From a virus, in IMG/VR virus record IMGVR_UViG_3300007960_000027, positions 1-57,039 of that record: a DNA stretch of 57,039 bases, one strand, 5' to 3'. The notes beneath the pieces are model-generated. The model searched no databases, had not been told where the DNA came from, and saw only the letters and a program-made list of their open reading frames with translations. The position numbers were made by a program, and so were the translations under genes. This document shows, in pieces, positions 12,356 to 19,737 of the stretch. Position 1 is the stretch's first letter. Each line of letters begins with the position of its first letter.

Positions 12356-12620
12356 CTACTTTGCAGACCACGAAGAACCCGGCTCCGGCAACGGATCAGG
12401 CTCCGGCAACGGATCAGGCTCCGGCAAAGGCGAGGGCTACGGCAACGGCTCGGGCAACGGCTCGGGTTCGGGCCACGGCTCCGGCACCGGCTCCGGCATC
12501 GGCAGCAACTCCGGCCACGGGTTTGGCTCTGGCTACGGCGGGAGCAACGGTGACGGCTCCGGCCCCGGCGACGGTTTCGGCATCGGCACCGGCTCCGGCT
12601 ACGGCAACGGCAAAGGATAG
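12351..12620 (+). CDS. Gly-rich repeat protein B, 89 aa
   Basis: Begins MTYFADHEEP and continues with Gly-Ser/Asn/Tyr alternation, ending GYGNGKG. AGGAGTAGACCAG precedes it, a leader repeated before the next gene. Clearly a tandem duplicate of the gene before it: 21 of the first 24 coding bases match. Its final codons match those of copy A except that a CAG became TAG, which shortened the end. Confidence 0.6.
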   Translation: MTYFADHEEPGSGNGSGSGNGSGSGKGEGYGNGSGNGSGSGHGSGTGSGIGSNSGHGFGSGYGGSNGDGSGPGDGFGIGTGSGYGNGKG

Positions 12621-12631
12621 GAGTGGACCAG

Positions 12632-12835
12632 ATGACTAAACTCACAGCAGAACAGGCGGAAATCGTGGCGAAACTCGCTCAGAGCGTCCGCATGCACATG
12701 CACCGGGGCCTGACGATGCGTCAGGTCGAGGAGACCCTGATCATCGCGGAAGGCTGGCCGCTGGCCGCTGTGCGTGCTGCGGTGGAGCAGGTCAGGCGGG
12801 CTGACCCCAGCTATAACAGGTCCAGCGAACGATGA
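12632..12835 (+). CDS. Hypothetical small helical protein, 67 aa
   Basis: AGGAG with 8-base spacing supports the ATG at 12632. MTKLTAEQAEIVAKLAQSVR, then RGLTMRQVEETLIIAEGWPL and an Ala/Arg-rich helix suggest a small helix-turn-helix-like fold. Unknown function. Its 3' end overlaps a possible gene on the other strand. Confidence 0.65.
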   Translation: MTKLTAEQAEIVAKLAQSVRMHMHRGLTMRQVEETLIIAEGWPLAAVRAAVEQVRRADPSYNRSSER

Positions 12836-12974
12836 ATGTCTCAGGCGGCAGCACCAGCGTCTGAGTGTACGCCTGCGTTGCCGCCATGCACTGGTCTCGC
12901 GTCGAAAAAATAGGGGCCGGGGCAGTGTGGCACTGCCCGGACAGGGTGCAGATGAGGATCAGCGGACTGAACAT
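12792..12974 (-). CDS. Possible antisense gene: small Cys-rich, signal-peptide-like protein, 60 aa
   Basis: It fills the only + strand gap between 12835 and 13020. The protein starts MFSPLILICTLSGQCHTAPA, continues IFSTRDQCMAATQAY and ends VRWTCYSWGQPA; four cysteines spaced as in small disulfide proteins I have seen in Rhodobacterales phages. GC-rich third positions fit real coding. Against it: no clear ribosome site and opposite strand to all neighbours. Confidence 0.4.
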   Translation of the reverse strand: MFSPLILICTLSGQCHTAPAPIFSTRDQCMAATQAYTQTLVLPPETFIVRWTCYSWGQPA

Positions 12975-13020
12975 GCGCTGATGCTATCACAAAATATAAT
13001 ACCAACAAAGGAGAACGACG

Positions 13021-14850
13021 ATGAACCTGATTACTATCGACTTTGAGACGTACTACGACAGACAGTACAGTCTGTCGAAGATCACGACAGAGGAGTACAT
13101 CCGCGACCCGCAGTTCCAAGTGATCGGGGTGAGTACCAAGCTGAACGACGAAGAGCCTATCTGGGTTACAGGGACGGCCGGCGAGGTGCTGGCACACCTA
13201 CACACGTTGCCGTGGGATACGTCGATAACGCTTGCACAGAACACCATGTTTGACGGTGCCATCCTCACGTGGCGCTGCGGGATCAGGCCGAAAGTGTTGG
13301 CCGACACGATGCTTATGTCGCGTGCCATCTACGGCGTAGAGGTATCGCACAGCCTCAAGGCTATCTCCGAACGGCTGGGCATCGGGGTCAAAGGCGACGA
13401 GGTAATCAACGCACTGGGCAAACGCCGAAAGGACTTCACACCAGAACAGATGGACCGGTACGGAGAATACTGCCGTACCGATGTCACACTGACGTACATG
13501 GCGTTCAAGAAGTTTGTCGAAGCTGGGTTCCCAAAGAAAGAACTCAAACTGATAGACATCACGCTGCGCATGTTTACTGATCCGGCGTTGGAACTGGACC
13601 GGGCACATCTGGAGCGGCACCTTGCCGAAGTCACGGCACGCAAGGCAACCCTGCTGACCGATGCTGGCATCACCGACAAGAAAGACCTGATGTCAAACCC
13701 GAAGTTCGCAGAGATGCTGCGTTCGCACGGCGTGGAACCCCCGATGAAGATTAGCCCAACCACGGGCAAAGAGACTTACGCCTTCGCCAAGGGTGACGAA
13801 GAGTTTGTCGCCCTGCTGGACCACGACGATGGGGACGTGCAGACCCTCATGGCTGCACGTCTGGGTAACAAATCCACCATCGAAGAAACCCGCACGCAGC
13901 GGTTCATCGACATCGCCAAGCGCGGCCCCCTGCCCGTACCCATCCGGTACTACGCAGCGCACACCGGTCGCTGGGGCGGCTCCGACAAGATCAACCTGCA
14001 GAACCTTCCGAGCCGAGGACCGAACGCGAAGCAGATCAAGAACTCCATTGTGGCCCCGGCAGGGCACATGCTGATAGATGCGGATTCCGCACAGATCGAA
14101 GCTCGGGTGCTGGCATGGCTGGCTGAACAAGAAGACGTGGTGCAGACCTTCGCTGAGAACGGTGACGTGTACAAACGCATGGCCGCCAAGATTTTCAACA
14201 AAGACGAAGCCGACATCGACAAGCAAGAACGGCAGATCGGAAAAGTTGTGATCCTTGGTGCCGGATACGGGGTAGGCCACAACAAGCTACAGACGTTCCT
14301 CAAGCTGCAGGCCGGGGTCGAGGTAGACCTCAAAGAAGCCAAGCGGATCATCGACGTGTACCGCAGTTCCAACCACAAGATCAGCAGTCTGTGGCGCGCA
14401 GCTGATGACATGCTCCGCGAGATGTCCAAGGGCAACAGCAAGCAGTTCGGTCGGCCCGGGGTGTTGACTGTGCATGGAGACCGCAACGCCATACAGCTGC
14501 CGAGTGGGTTGGACATCAAGTACACGGACCTCAAAGCGGAACCGGGTGAAATCGGATATGACTACACATACAAGACTCGCAGAGGGCCGAACAATATATA
14601 CGGCGGGAAGGTCATAGAGAACGTGACGCAGGCGCTGGCACGCTGTATTGTGGGTGAGCAGATGCTAAAGATTGCCAACCGCTACCGTGTCGTGCTAACT
14701 GTTCATGACTCCGTTGTGGCATGTGTACGCAACGAAGAAGTAGATGAGGCGCAGGCATACATCGAACAGTGCATGCGCTGGACACCCGATTGGGCAGAGG
14801 GCTTGCCGGTAAACTGTGAGTCCGACGTCAGTCGCAGATACGGAGAATAA
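13021..14850 (+). CDS. Family A DNA polymerase with 3'-5' exonuclease, 609 aa
   Basis: Replicative polymerase. DnaQ-type exonuclease: TIDFET with Asp7/Glu9, NTMFD with Asp78, YCRTD with Asp154. Polymerase: motif A DADSAQIEAR (Asp355), motif B R404-x3-K408-x7-Tyr416-Gly, motif C VHDS (562-564), where most family members have HDE. GRWGGSDKINLQNLPSRG (317-334) resembles the T7 group. Length is close to other phage PolA proteins. AAAGGAG precedes the ATG; TATAAT at 12995-13000 might be a -10 box but no good -35 is seen. Confidence 0.93.
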   Translation: MNLITIDFETYYDRQYSLSKITTEEYIRDPQFQVIGVSTKLNDEEPIWVTGTAGEVLAHLHTLPWDTSITLAQNTMFDGAILTWRCGIRPKVLADTMLMSRAIYGVEVSHSLKAISERLGIGVKGDEVINALGKRRKDFTPEQMDRYGEYCRTDVTLTYMAFKKFVEAGFPKKELKLIDITLRMFTDPALELDRAHLERHLAEVTARKATLLTDAGITDKKDLMSNPKFAEMLRSHGVEPPMKISPTTGKETYAFAKGDEEFVALLDHDDGDVQTLMAARLGNKSTIEETRTQRFIDIAKRGPLPVPIRYYAAHTGRWGGSDKINLQNLPSRGPNAKQIKNSIVAPAGHMLIDADSAQIEARVLAWLAEQEDVVQTFAENGDVYKRMAAKIFNKDEADIDKQERQIGKVVILGAGYGVGHNKLQTFLKLQAGVEVDLKEAKRIIDVYRSSNHKISSLWRAADDMLREMSKGNSKQFGRPGVLTVHGDRNAIQLPSGLDIKYTDLKAEPGEIGYDYTYKTRRGPNNIYGGKVIENVTQALARCIVGEQMLKIANRYRVVLTVHDSVVACVRNEEVDEAQAYIEQCMRWTPDWAEGLPVNCESDVSRRYGE

Positions 14851-14851
14851 C

Positions 14852-15286
14852 ATGAGATACGAAGACCAAACCCTAGTTGGTGACATTCCGGTACGCATAT
14901 CAGGTGATGTGGGTCCGCAAAAACTCGTGTGCCCTTCATGTGGCGGGCCTAACCTGCATTTCGACGAGGCACACGAGGCTACCGATGGCGCAGTGTGTAT
15001 TCAGTTTAGTTGCGAAGGCTGCGCTATGGGTGAGGGGTATATAGCCGATACCGTAGGGTACCTTAATATATATCACCACAAAGGGACTACGTATATGTCG
15101 TGGTCCGTAAACCGCGTCCTCCTAGACGATGAGGCATGTAGCAGTTTCTATCAACTGCAAGCCCAGCGGCAAGACACCGAAGAAAAGATACGGGCGATAC
15201 GTAACAAGTACGTTGTTTCGTCGCCCCAGTCCGCTACGGCGGCGGGAGGGTCCGTAGCGGCACATACTTCGGAGGTTGGTGTCTGA
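14852..15286 (+). CDS. Zinc-finger-containing hypothetical protein, 144 aa
   Basis: ATG one base after the polymerase stop, with GGAG at 14842-14845. CPSCGG (near residue 28) and CEGC (near residue 55) are spaced as a zinc ribbon. The rest is beta-rich, then a charged helix near residue 110 (DTEEKIRAIRNKY). Possibly a polymerase accessory or regulator; no family recognised. Confidence 0.68.
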   Translation: MRYEDQTLVGDIPVRISGDVGPQKLVCPSCGGPNLHFDEAHEATDGAVCIQFSCEGCAMGEGYIADTVGYLNIYHHKGTTYMSWSVNRVLLDDEACSSFYQLQAQRQDTEEKIRAIRNKYVVSSPQSATAAGGSVAAHTSEVGV

Positions 15287-15957
15287 TGCCAAACGCAGGT
15301 GCATGGTCATTCAGTCGCATGAAGGGGTTCGAGACGTGCCCGAAGCAGTATTACCACGTCAACGTGCTGAAGGAGTTCCCCTTCAAGGAGACGGATGCCA
15401 CGCGCTATGGCACTGAGTTCCACAAGGCGGCAGAGGACTACATCCGGGACGGTACCCCTGTGCCGGAGCGGTTCTCGTTTGCTCGGTCGACGCTGGAGGC
15501 CCTCAAGGCCAAGCCGGGCGAAAAGCACTGCGAACTCAAGATGGGCCTGACCGAGGACCTGCAGCCCTGCGGGTTTTTCGACAAGGATGTGTGGTTCCGC
15601 GGTATCGTGGACCTCGCCATCATCAACGGCGACAAAGCGTTCATTGTGGACTACAAGACGGGCAAGTCTGCAAAGTACGCAGACACCGGGCAGCTGCAAC
15701 TGATGGCTCTGTCTCTGTTTGCACACTTCCCCGAAGTGAAACGGGCCAAGGGCGGGCTCCTGTTTGTCATCGCGGACAAGTTCGTGGGTGCGGATTTCAA
15801 TGCGGCAGACCACAACGTGCTGTGGTCTCCGTGGATCAAGAAGTATGCCCAACTACAGAAAGCCCACGAGACAAACGTGTGGAACCCTGTACCGAGCGGG
15901 CTATGCCGAAACCACTGCCCCGTGGTAGAGTGCCCGCACAACGGACATCACAGGTGA
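15286..15957 (+). CDS. Cas4/RecB-family PD-(D/E)XK nuclease, 223 aa
   Basis: SFSRMKGFETCPKQYYH is the usual N-terminal motif, His46 lies in YGTEFHKAAE, Asp109 in GIVDLA, and DYK (122-124) in FIVDYKTGK; QLQLMAL completes the RecB/Cas4 core. Cys18 with three C-terminal cysteines (CRNHCPVVEC) may hold an iron-sulfur cluster. It is likely a recombination or end-processing exonuclease. It begins within the previous stop (TGATG). Confidence 0.85.
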   Translation: MPNAGAWSFSRMKGFETCPKQYYHVNVLKEFPFKETDATRYGTEFHKAAEDYIRDGTPVPERFSFARSTLEALKAKPGEKHCELKMGLTEDLQPCGFFDKDVWFRGIVDLAIINGDKAFIVDYKTGKSAKYADTGQLQLMALSLFAHFPEVKRAKGGLLFVIADKFVGADFNAADHNVLWSPWIKKYAQLQKAHETNVWNPVPSGLCRNHCPVVECPHNGHHR

Positions 15958-15960
15958 CGC

Positions 15961-16230
15961 ATGCCGTACGTCAACAAACCACGCCCCTACAAGAAAGAGT
16001 GGCAGCAAGAGAAGGCCCGTAACGAGAAGGCCGCCCGCGCCGAACGGGCCAAGGCACGGCGCGCTTTCGACAAGAAGCATGGTAAGAAAGCCCGAGAAGG
16101 GCTGGACCTCAGCCACCGCAAGGACTTGTCCCGTGGTGGCGATAACTCGGACGGCGTGCGTCTGGAACGCCCAAGCGCAAACCGCGCGCGTGGGGGTGCC
16201 TTGAGCAAGCCACCTAAAAAGAGGGGTTGA
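15961..16230 (+). CDS. HNH-like basic protein, 89 aa
   Basis: Very basic N-terminus (KKEWQQEKARNEKAARAERA) followed by DLSHRKDLSRGGDNSDGVRL and PSANRARGG. This is the D-H-N(R) order of degenerate HNH-type phage proteins without zinc cysteines. DNA binding is likely; nuclease activity uncertain. Confidence 0.62.
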   Translation: MPYVNKPRPYKKEWQQEKARNEKAARAERAKARRAFDKKHGKKAREGLDLSHRKDLSRGGDNSDGVRLERPSANRARGGALSKPPKKRG

Positions 16231-16232
16231 GC

Positions 16233-16571
16233 ATGGACTACTCGATATTCGAGATGCTCGGCTTCTCTCCCTTCAACAAAGAGAAGGACCGTCCGGTGCA
16301 GCTGCCGGGGGGTCAACAAGCTACCGAGTATACCGCAACCGACCAGCTCGAAGATGGTTCTTGGATTGTGTATCCGCAGATATGGTTCGACCAAGAAGGA
16401 CAACCCCGTTGGCTGGGGGCAAACGCGCTAGAGATGGCGCTCATGCACGAAGCCAACACAGGGAAGCGCCTGCCACGGTTCGCTACCAGAGAAGAAGCGG
16501 ATGCGTTCTCCCAAGGTCGCTCGGCGGCAGGCGGCGGCAAGCGCGGCGGCATAGCAGATATAAGAAAATAA
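16233..16571 (+). CDS. Hypothetical protein, 112 aa
   Basis: ATG two bases after the previous stop, with GAGGGG upstream. It begins MDYSIFEMLGFSPFNKEKDR, has a beta-rich middle (WIVYPQIWFDQEG) and a Gly/Lys-rich C-terminus. A soluble phage protein with no recognised domain. Confidence 0.7.
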   Translation: MDYSIFEMLGFSPFNKEKDRPVQLPGGQQATEYTATDQLEDGSWIVYPQIWFDQEGQPRWLGANALEMALMHEANTGKRLPRFATREEADAFSQGRSAAGGGKRGGIADIRK

Positions 16572-16586
16572 TCGCCGGAGAACCAC

Positions 16587-18122
16587 ATGAAGATCGTTGA
16601 CAACCGCGCACTGCAGTTGCAGCTGCGCAACCCTACAAGAGTCACTACTGTCATCCCGAAAAGCAAACAGATCGGACCGCACGAGGTGCTGGTGCACTGG
16701 GGCGTTGAAGAAACGCAGGCCCTTCGTGAATTGAACATCAAAGTCCCGTCGCCAATCTTATCGCGCTACGACTGGCCCGGCCAGTACCCGCCGATGTCCC
16801 ACCAGAAAGCTACCGCGGACTTCCTCACCATGCACCGCAAGGCGTTCTGCTTCAACGAACAGGGTACGGGCAAGACGGCCAGCGCGATCTGGGCCGCGGA
16901 CTTTCTCATGAAACAGAAGAAGGTACGACGTGCGCTGGTCGTGTGCCCGATCTCTATCATGGACTCAGCGTGGCGTGCGGACCTGTTCAAGTTCGCCATG
17001 CACCGGACAGTGGACATTGCGCATGGCAGCTCGGACAAACGCAAGAAGATCGTAAACAGCGGCGCGGAGTTCATCATTATCAACTACGATGGCATCGGTA
17101 TCGTTGAAGAGGAAATACGCAACGGCGGGTTCGACCTCATCATCGTGGATGAGGCCTCACACTACAAGAACGCGCAGAGCAAGCGGTGGAAGATCATGAA
17201 GCGGCTCGTGCGCCCCGACACGTGGCTCTGGCTCATGACGGGCACCCCTGCAGCGCAGTCGCCGACCGATGCTTTCGGTCTCGCCAAGCTGGTTAGTCCG
17301 AACAACGTGCCAAAGTTCTACGGTGCGTTCCGTGACATGGTGCAACACAAAGTCACGCAGTTCCGCTGGGAGAACAAACCCACTGCGGTAGAGACGGTGC
17401 ACCGGGTGCTGCAGCCGGCCATCCGGTTCTCCAAGGACGAGTGTCTTGATCTGCCGGACATGCTGTACACAAGTCGCCACGTCCCCATGACGGCGCAGCA
17501 GGAGGTGTACTACAAGAAGCTGAAGAAAGACCTCATAATGGAGGCCGCAGGGGCCGAGGTCACCGCTGTCAACGCGGCTGTGAAGATGAACAAGCTGCTG
17601 CAGATCAGTGCAGGCGCGGTCTACACCGACGACGGCGACACGCTAGAATTCGACATCTCAGAGCGATACAAAGTGCTGCGTGAGGTCATCGACGAGACGA
17701 CCAAGAAGGCACTGGTGTTCGTGCCGTTCAAAAGCACGATCCGCATGTTGTCGGACACCCTGCAGGCCGATGGTATCACCACCGAAACTATCTCGGGTGA
17801 CGTGAGCGCCGGGGCGCGGACCGACATCTTCAAGCGATTTCAGACCGCGCCGGACCCACGGGTGCTGGTCATCCAGCCACAGGCCGCAGCGCACGGCGTC
17901 ACACTGACTGCGGCGAATACCGTTGTGTGGTGGGCACCCACGGCTTCGCTGGAGACGTACGCACAGGCTAACGCCCGCATCCACCGCTCCGGCCAGACCT
18001 CCAAGTGCACGGTAGTACATCTGGAGAGCGCCCCCGTGGAGCGCCGCCTGTACAGCATGCTGGAGCAGCGCATAGACGTCCATGCGCAGATACTCGATTT
18101 GTACAAAGATATGCTTGACTAA
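16587..18122 (+). CDS. SNF2/DEAD-type helicase, 511 aa
   Basis: Superfamily 2 helicase: Walker A EQGTGKT (residues 91-97), DEAS (188-191), TGTPA near 219, and motif VI ARIHRSGQ near 465. Q-motif-like SHQKATADFL precedes motif I. The two RecA-like halves are complete. Such phage enzymes use ATP to move on DNA or remodel forks and recombination intermediates. CCGGAG lies upstream. Confidence 0.92.
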   Translation: MKIVDNRALQLQLRNPTRVTTVIPKSKQIGPHEVLVHWGVEETQALRELNIKVPSPILSRYDWPGQYPPMSHQKATADFLTMHRKAFCFNEQGTGKTASAIWAADFLMKQKKVRRALVVCPISIMDSAWRADLFKFAMHRTVDIAHGSSDKRKKIVNSGAEFIIINYDGIGIVEEEIRNGGFDLIIVDEASHYKNAQSKRWKIMKRLVRPDTWLWLMTGTPAAQSPTDAFGLAKLVSPNNVPKFYGAFRDMVQHKVTQFRWENKPTAVETVHRVLQPAIRFSKDECLDLPDMLYTSRHVPMTAQQEVYYKKLKKDLIMEAAGAEVTAVNAAVKMNKLLQISAGAVYTDDGDTLEFDISERYKVLREVIDETTKKALVFVPFKSTIRMLSDTLQADGITTETISGDVSAGARTDIFKRFQTAPDPRVLVIQPQAAAHGVTLTAANTVVWWAPTASLETYAQANARIHRSGQTSKCTVVHLESAPVERRLYSMLEQRIDVHAQILDLYKDMLD

Positions 18123-18170
18123 GGTATCGTTTGGTACTAATTGTCACGTATAGATAACACGGAGCCCACC

Positions 18171-18575
18171 ATGACTGTTGATACTACCAAACCGTCGGTA
18201 GACGAGCTGACCCGCACGTTTGTCAGAATCCGCGATCGCCTTAAAGAGCGTGCCGCCGAGTTCAAAGCAGAAGAAGCAGACCTCAAATCCCAGCTTGACG
18301 TGATCAAGCGTGCTCTGCTTGATTACTGTTCTGAAAACGGCGTCGAAAGCGCTCGTACGGCGCACGGTACCTTCTACCGGACCACGAAAACCCGTTACTG
18401 GACTGGCGATTGGGGGGCCATGCACAAGTTTGTGCTGGCGCATGGAGTGCCTGACTTCTTGGAGAAGCGCCTCAACCAATCGGTGGTCAAGCAGTTTCTG
18501 GAGGATAACCCTGAACAGGTGCCTCCCGGGTTGAACACCGACGTGGAATACGTCGTAACTGTAAGGAAGACCTGA
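18171..18575 (+). CDS. Gp157-like / helical phage protein, 134 aa
   Basis: The start at 18171 is supported by CGGAG. N-terminal coiled coil (RIRDRLKERAAEFKAEEADL, then KSQLDVIKRALLDYC), then ESARTAHGTFYRTTKTRYW and a compact C-terminus. This resembles small DNA-metabolism-associated phage proteins of the Gp157/Gam-like kind, but the match is loose. It lies with HTH and SSB genes. Confidence 0.6.
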   Translation: MTVDTTKPSVDELTRTFVRIRDRLKERAAEFKAEEADLKSQLDVIKRALLDYCSENGVESARTAHGTFYRTTKTRYWTGDWGAMHKFVLAHGVPDFLEKRLNQSVVKQFLEDNPEQVPPGLNTDVEYVVTVRKT

Positions 18576-18772
18576 TGGCCCCCACGTACGCCACAATCAA
18601 AGAAATCGCGGACTACTTCAAAGTGTCCGTGTCCACCATTCGGAACTGGGTTCGCAGCGGGACCATTCCGGAAGACACCTACATCAAGGCCGGAGAGACC
18701 TACCGCTTCAACCTTGATCGGGTAGAGAAAGCGCTACTGCGCAGCAACGAGTCGAAGGAGAACGACAAATGA
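18575..18772 (+). CDS. MerR/excisionase-like HTH protein, 65 aa
   Basis: IKEIADYFKVSVSTIRNWVR (residues 8-27) is a MerR/AlpA-type helix-turn-helix, followed by a wing (SGTIPEDTYIKAGETYRF) and a recognition tail. Size fits phage excisionase or small regulators. It starts in the TGATG overlap. No integrase is in the window, so a regulatory role is more likely. Confidence 0.8.
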   Translation: MAPTYATIKEIADYFKVSVSTIRNWVRSGTIPEDTYIKAGETYRFNLDRVEKALLRSNESKENDK

Positions 18773-19686
18773 CAATGGACCTTTCTGCGTTCGAGGGGAA
18801 CGCTCTGGTATCGTCCGACGCATTCAAGCGGATGATGGAGGTGAACAAAAGCCTGTCTGGTGGTGAGGGGGGCACCGGACGCCGCATCAGCATCAAGGGC
18901 GGTCGCTTCCGTGAGATCGTCAACGGCGAGCAGGTGAACGTCAACAGCTCCGGATCGCTGAACTTGGTCGTGCTGGGCACGTCCAAAATCGGACGTACCT
19001 ATTTCGAGGGTACATACGATCCCGAGAACCCGACAGGGCCAACGTGCTGGTCTGCGGACAGTGAAACTCCCGCCGCGGAGGTACCGGCCGATAAGCGTAA
19101 GGCCTCCAAGTGCCGTGACTGTCCGATGAACATCAAAGGTTCCGGACAGGGTAATAGCCGGGCGTGTCGGTTCAACCAGCGGCTGGCCGTGGCCCTCGAA
19201 GGTCAGTATGAGAAAGTGTATCAGCTGCAGCTGCCCGCCACGTCGCTGTTCGGCGAGGCCAAGGACAACAAGTACGGCATGCAGGCCTATGCACGGTTCA
19301 TGAGCGCCCGTGGGTTCCCGGTCAGTGCTGTGGTTACCACCGCCTACTTCGATGAAAACAGCGAAACGCCGAAGCTGTTCTTCAAGCCGGCCCGCCCCCT
19401 GAGCGATGAGGAGTTGACGCAAGTCGACACCCTGATGCGTGATCCGGACGTGGAAAAGGCAACCACACTGACCGTGTATCAGCGCGACGAAGGTGAAGAC
19501 AGTGCTGGCTCCAAGCCGTATAACCCGAAGTCGCAAGGGTTTGAGGTTGACGACACGCCTGCACCGAAGGCCGAACAATCGGTCGAAAAGCCGGTCGAAG
19601 AGCCGACCAAGCGCGAGGCCAAGCCCGCCGCGGCAGCAGAACCGCAACAGCTTAGTTCCCTCGTGTCTGCATGGGATGACGAATAA
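18769..19686 (+). CDS. Single-stranded DNA-binding-like protein, 305 aa
   Basis: An OB-like core (about 35-230) with conserved cysteines (CRDCPMN, ACRFNQR), a Pro/Glu/Lys linker (about 245-290) and an acidic tail SAWDDE. This is the layout of large phage SSB-like proteins, whose acidic tail recruits replication proteins. GGAG before the start, 4-base overlap with the HTH gene, and the primase-helicase after it all support a replication role. Confidence 0.72.
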   Translation: MTMDLSAFEGNALVSSDAFKRMMEVNKSLSGGEGGTGRRISIKGGRFREIVNGEQVNVNSSGSLNLVVLGTSKIGRTYFEGTYDPENPTGPTCWSADSETPAAEVPADKRKASKCRDCPMNIKGSGQGNSRACRFNQRLAVALEGQYEKVYQLQLPATSLFGEAKDNKYGMQAYARFMSARGFPVSAVVTTAYFDENSETPKLFFKPARPLSDEELTQVDTLMRDPDVEKATTLTVYQRDEGEDSAGSKPYNPKSQGFEVDDTPAPKAEQSVEKPVEEPTKREAKPAAAAEPQQLSSLVSAWDDE

Positions 19687-19692
19687 TTTAGA

Positions 19693-19714
19693 GGCGGGGC
19701 GTTCGCGCCCCGCC
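19693..19714 (+). other. Perfect 9-bp hairpin with TTCG loop
   Basis: GGCGGGGCG (19693-19701), loop TTCG, CGCCCCGCC (19706-19714). It lies between SSB and primase genes and has no T-run, so it is more likely an mRNA stability or partial attenuation element than a terminator. Confidence 0.6.
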
Positions 19715-19737
19715 CGCACACAAGCGGGGGCAAGCAC

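Noticed and set aside
12966-13000. TATAAT at 12995-13000 as the polymerase promoter
   Set aside because: No acceptable -35 element at 15-19 bp upstream; left only as a remark.
18575-18772. Excisionase as evidence for a temperate phage
   Set aside because: The MerR/AlpA-like fold is also used by simple regulators, and no integrase or attachment site is in the window.
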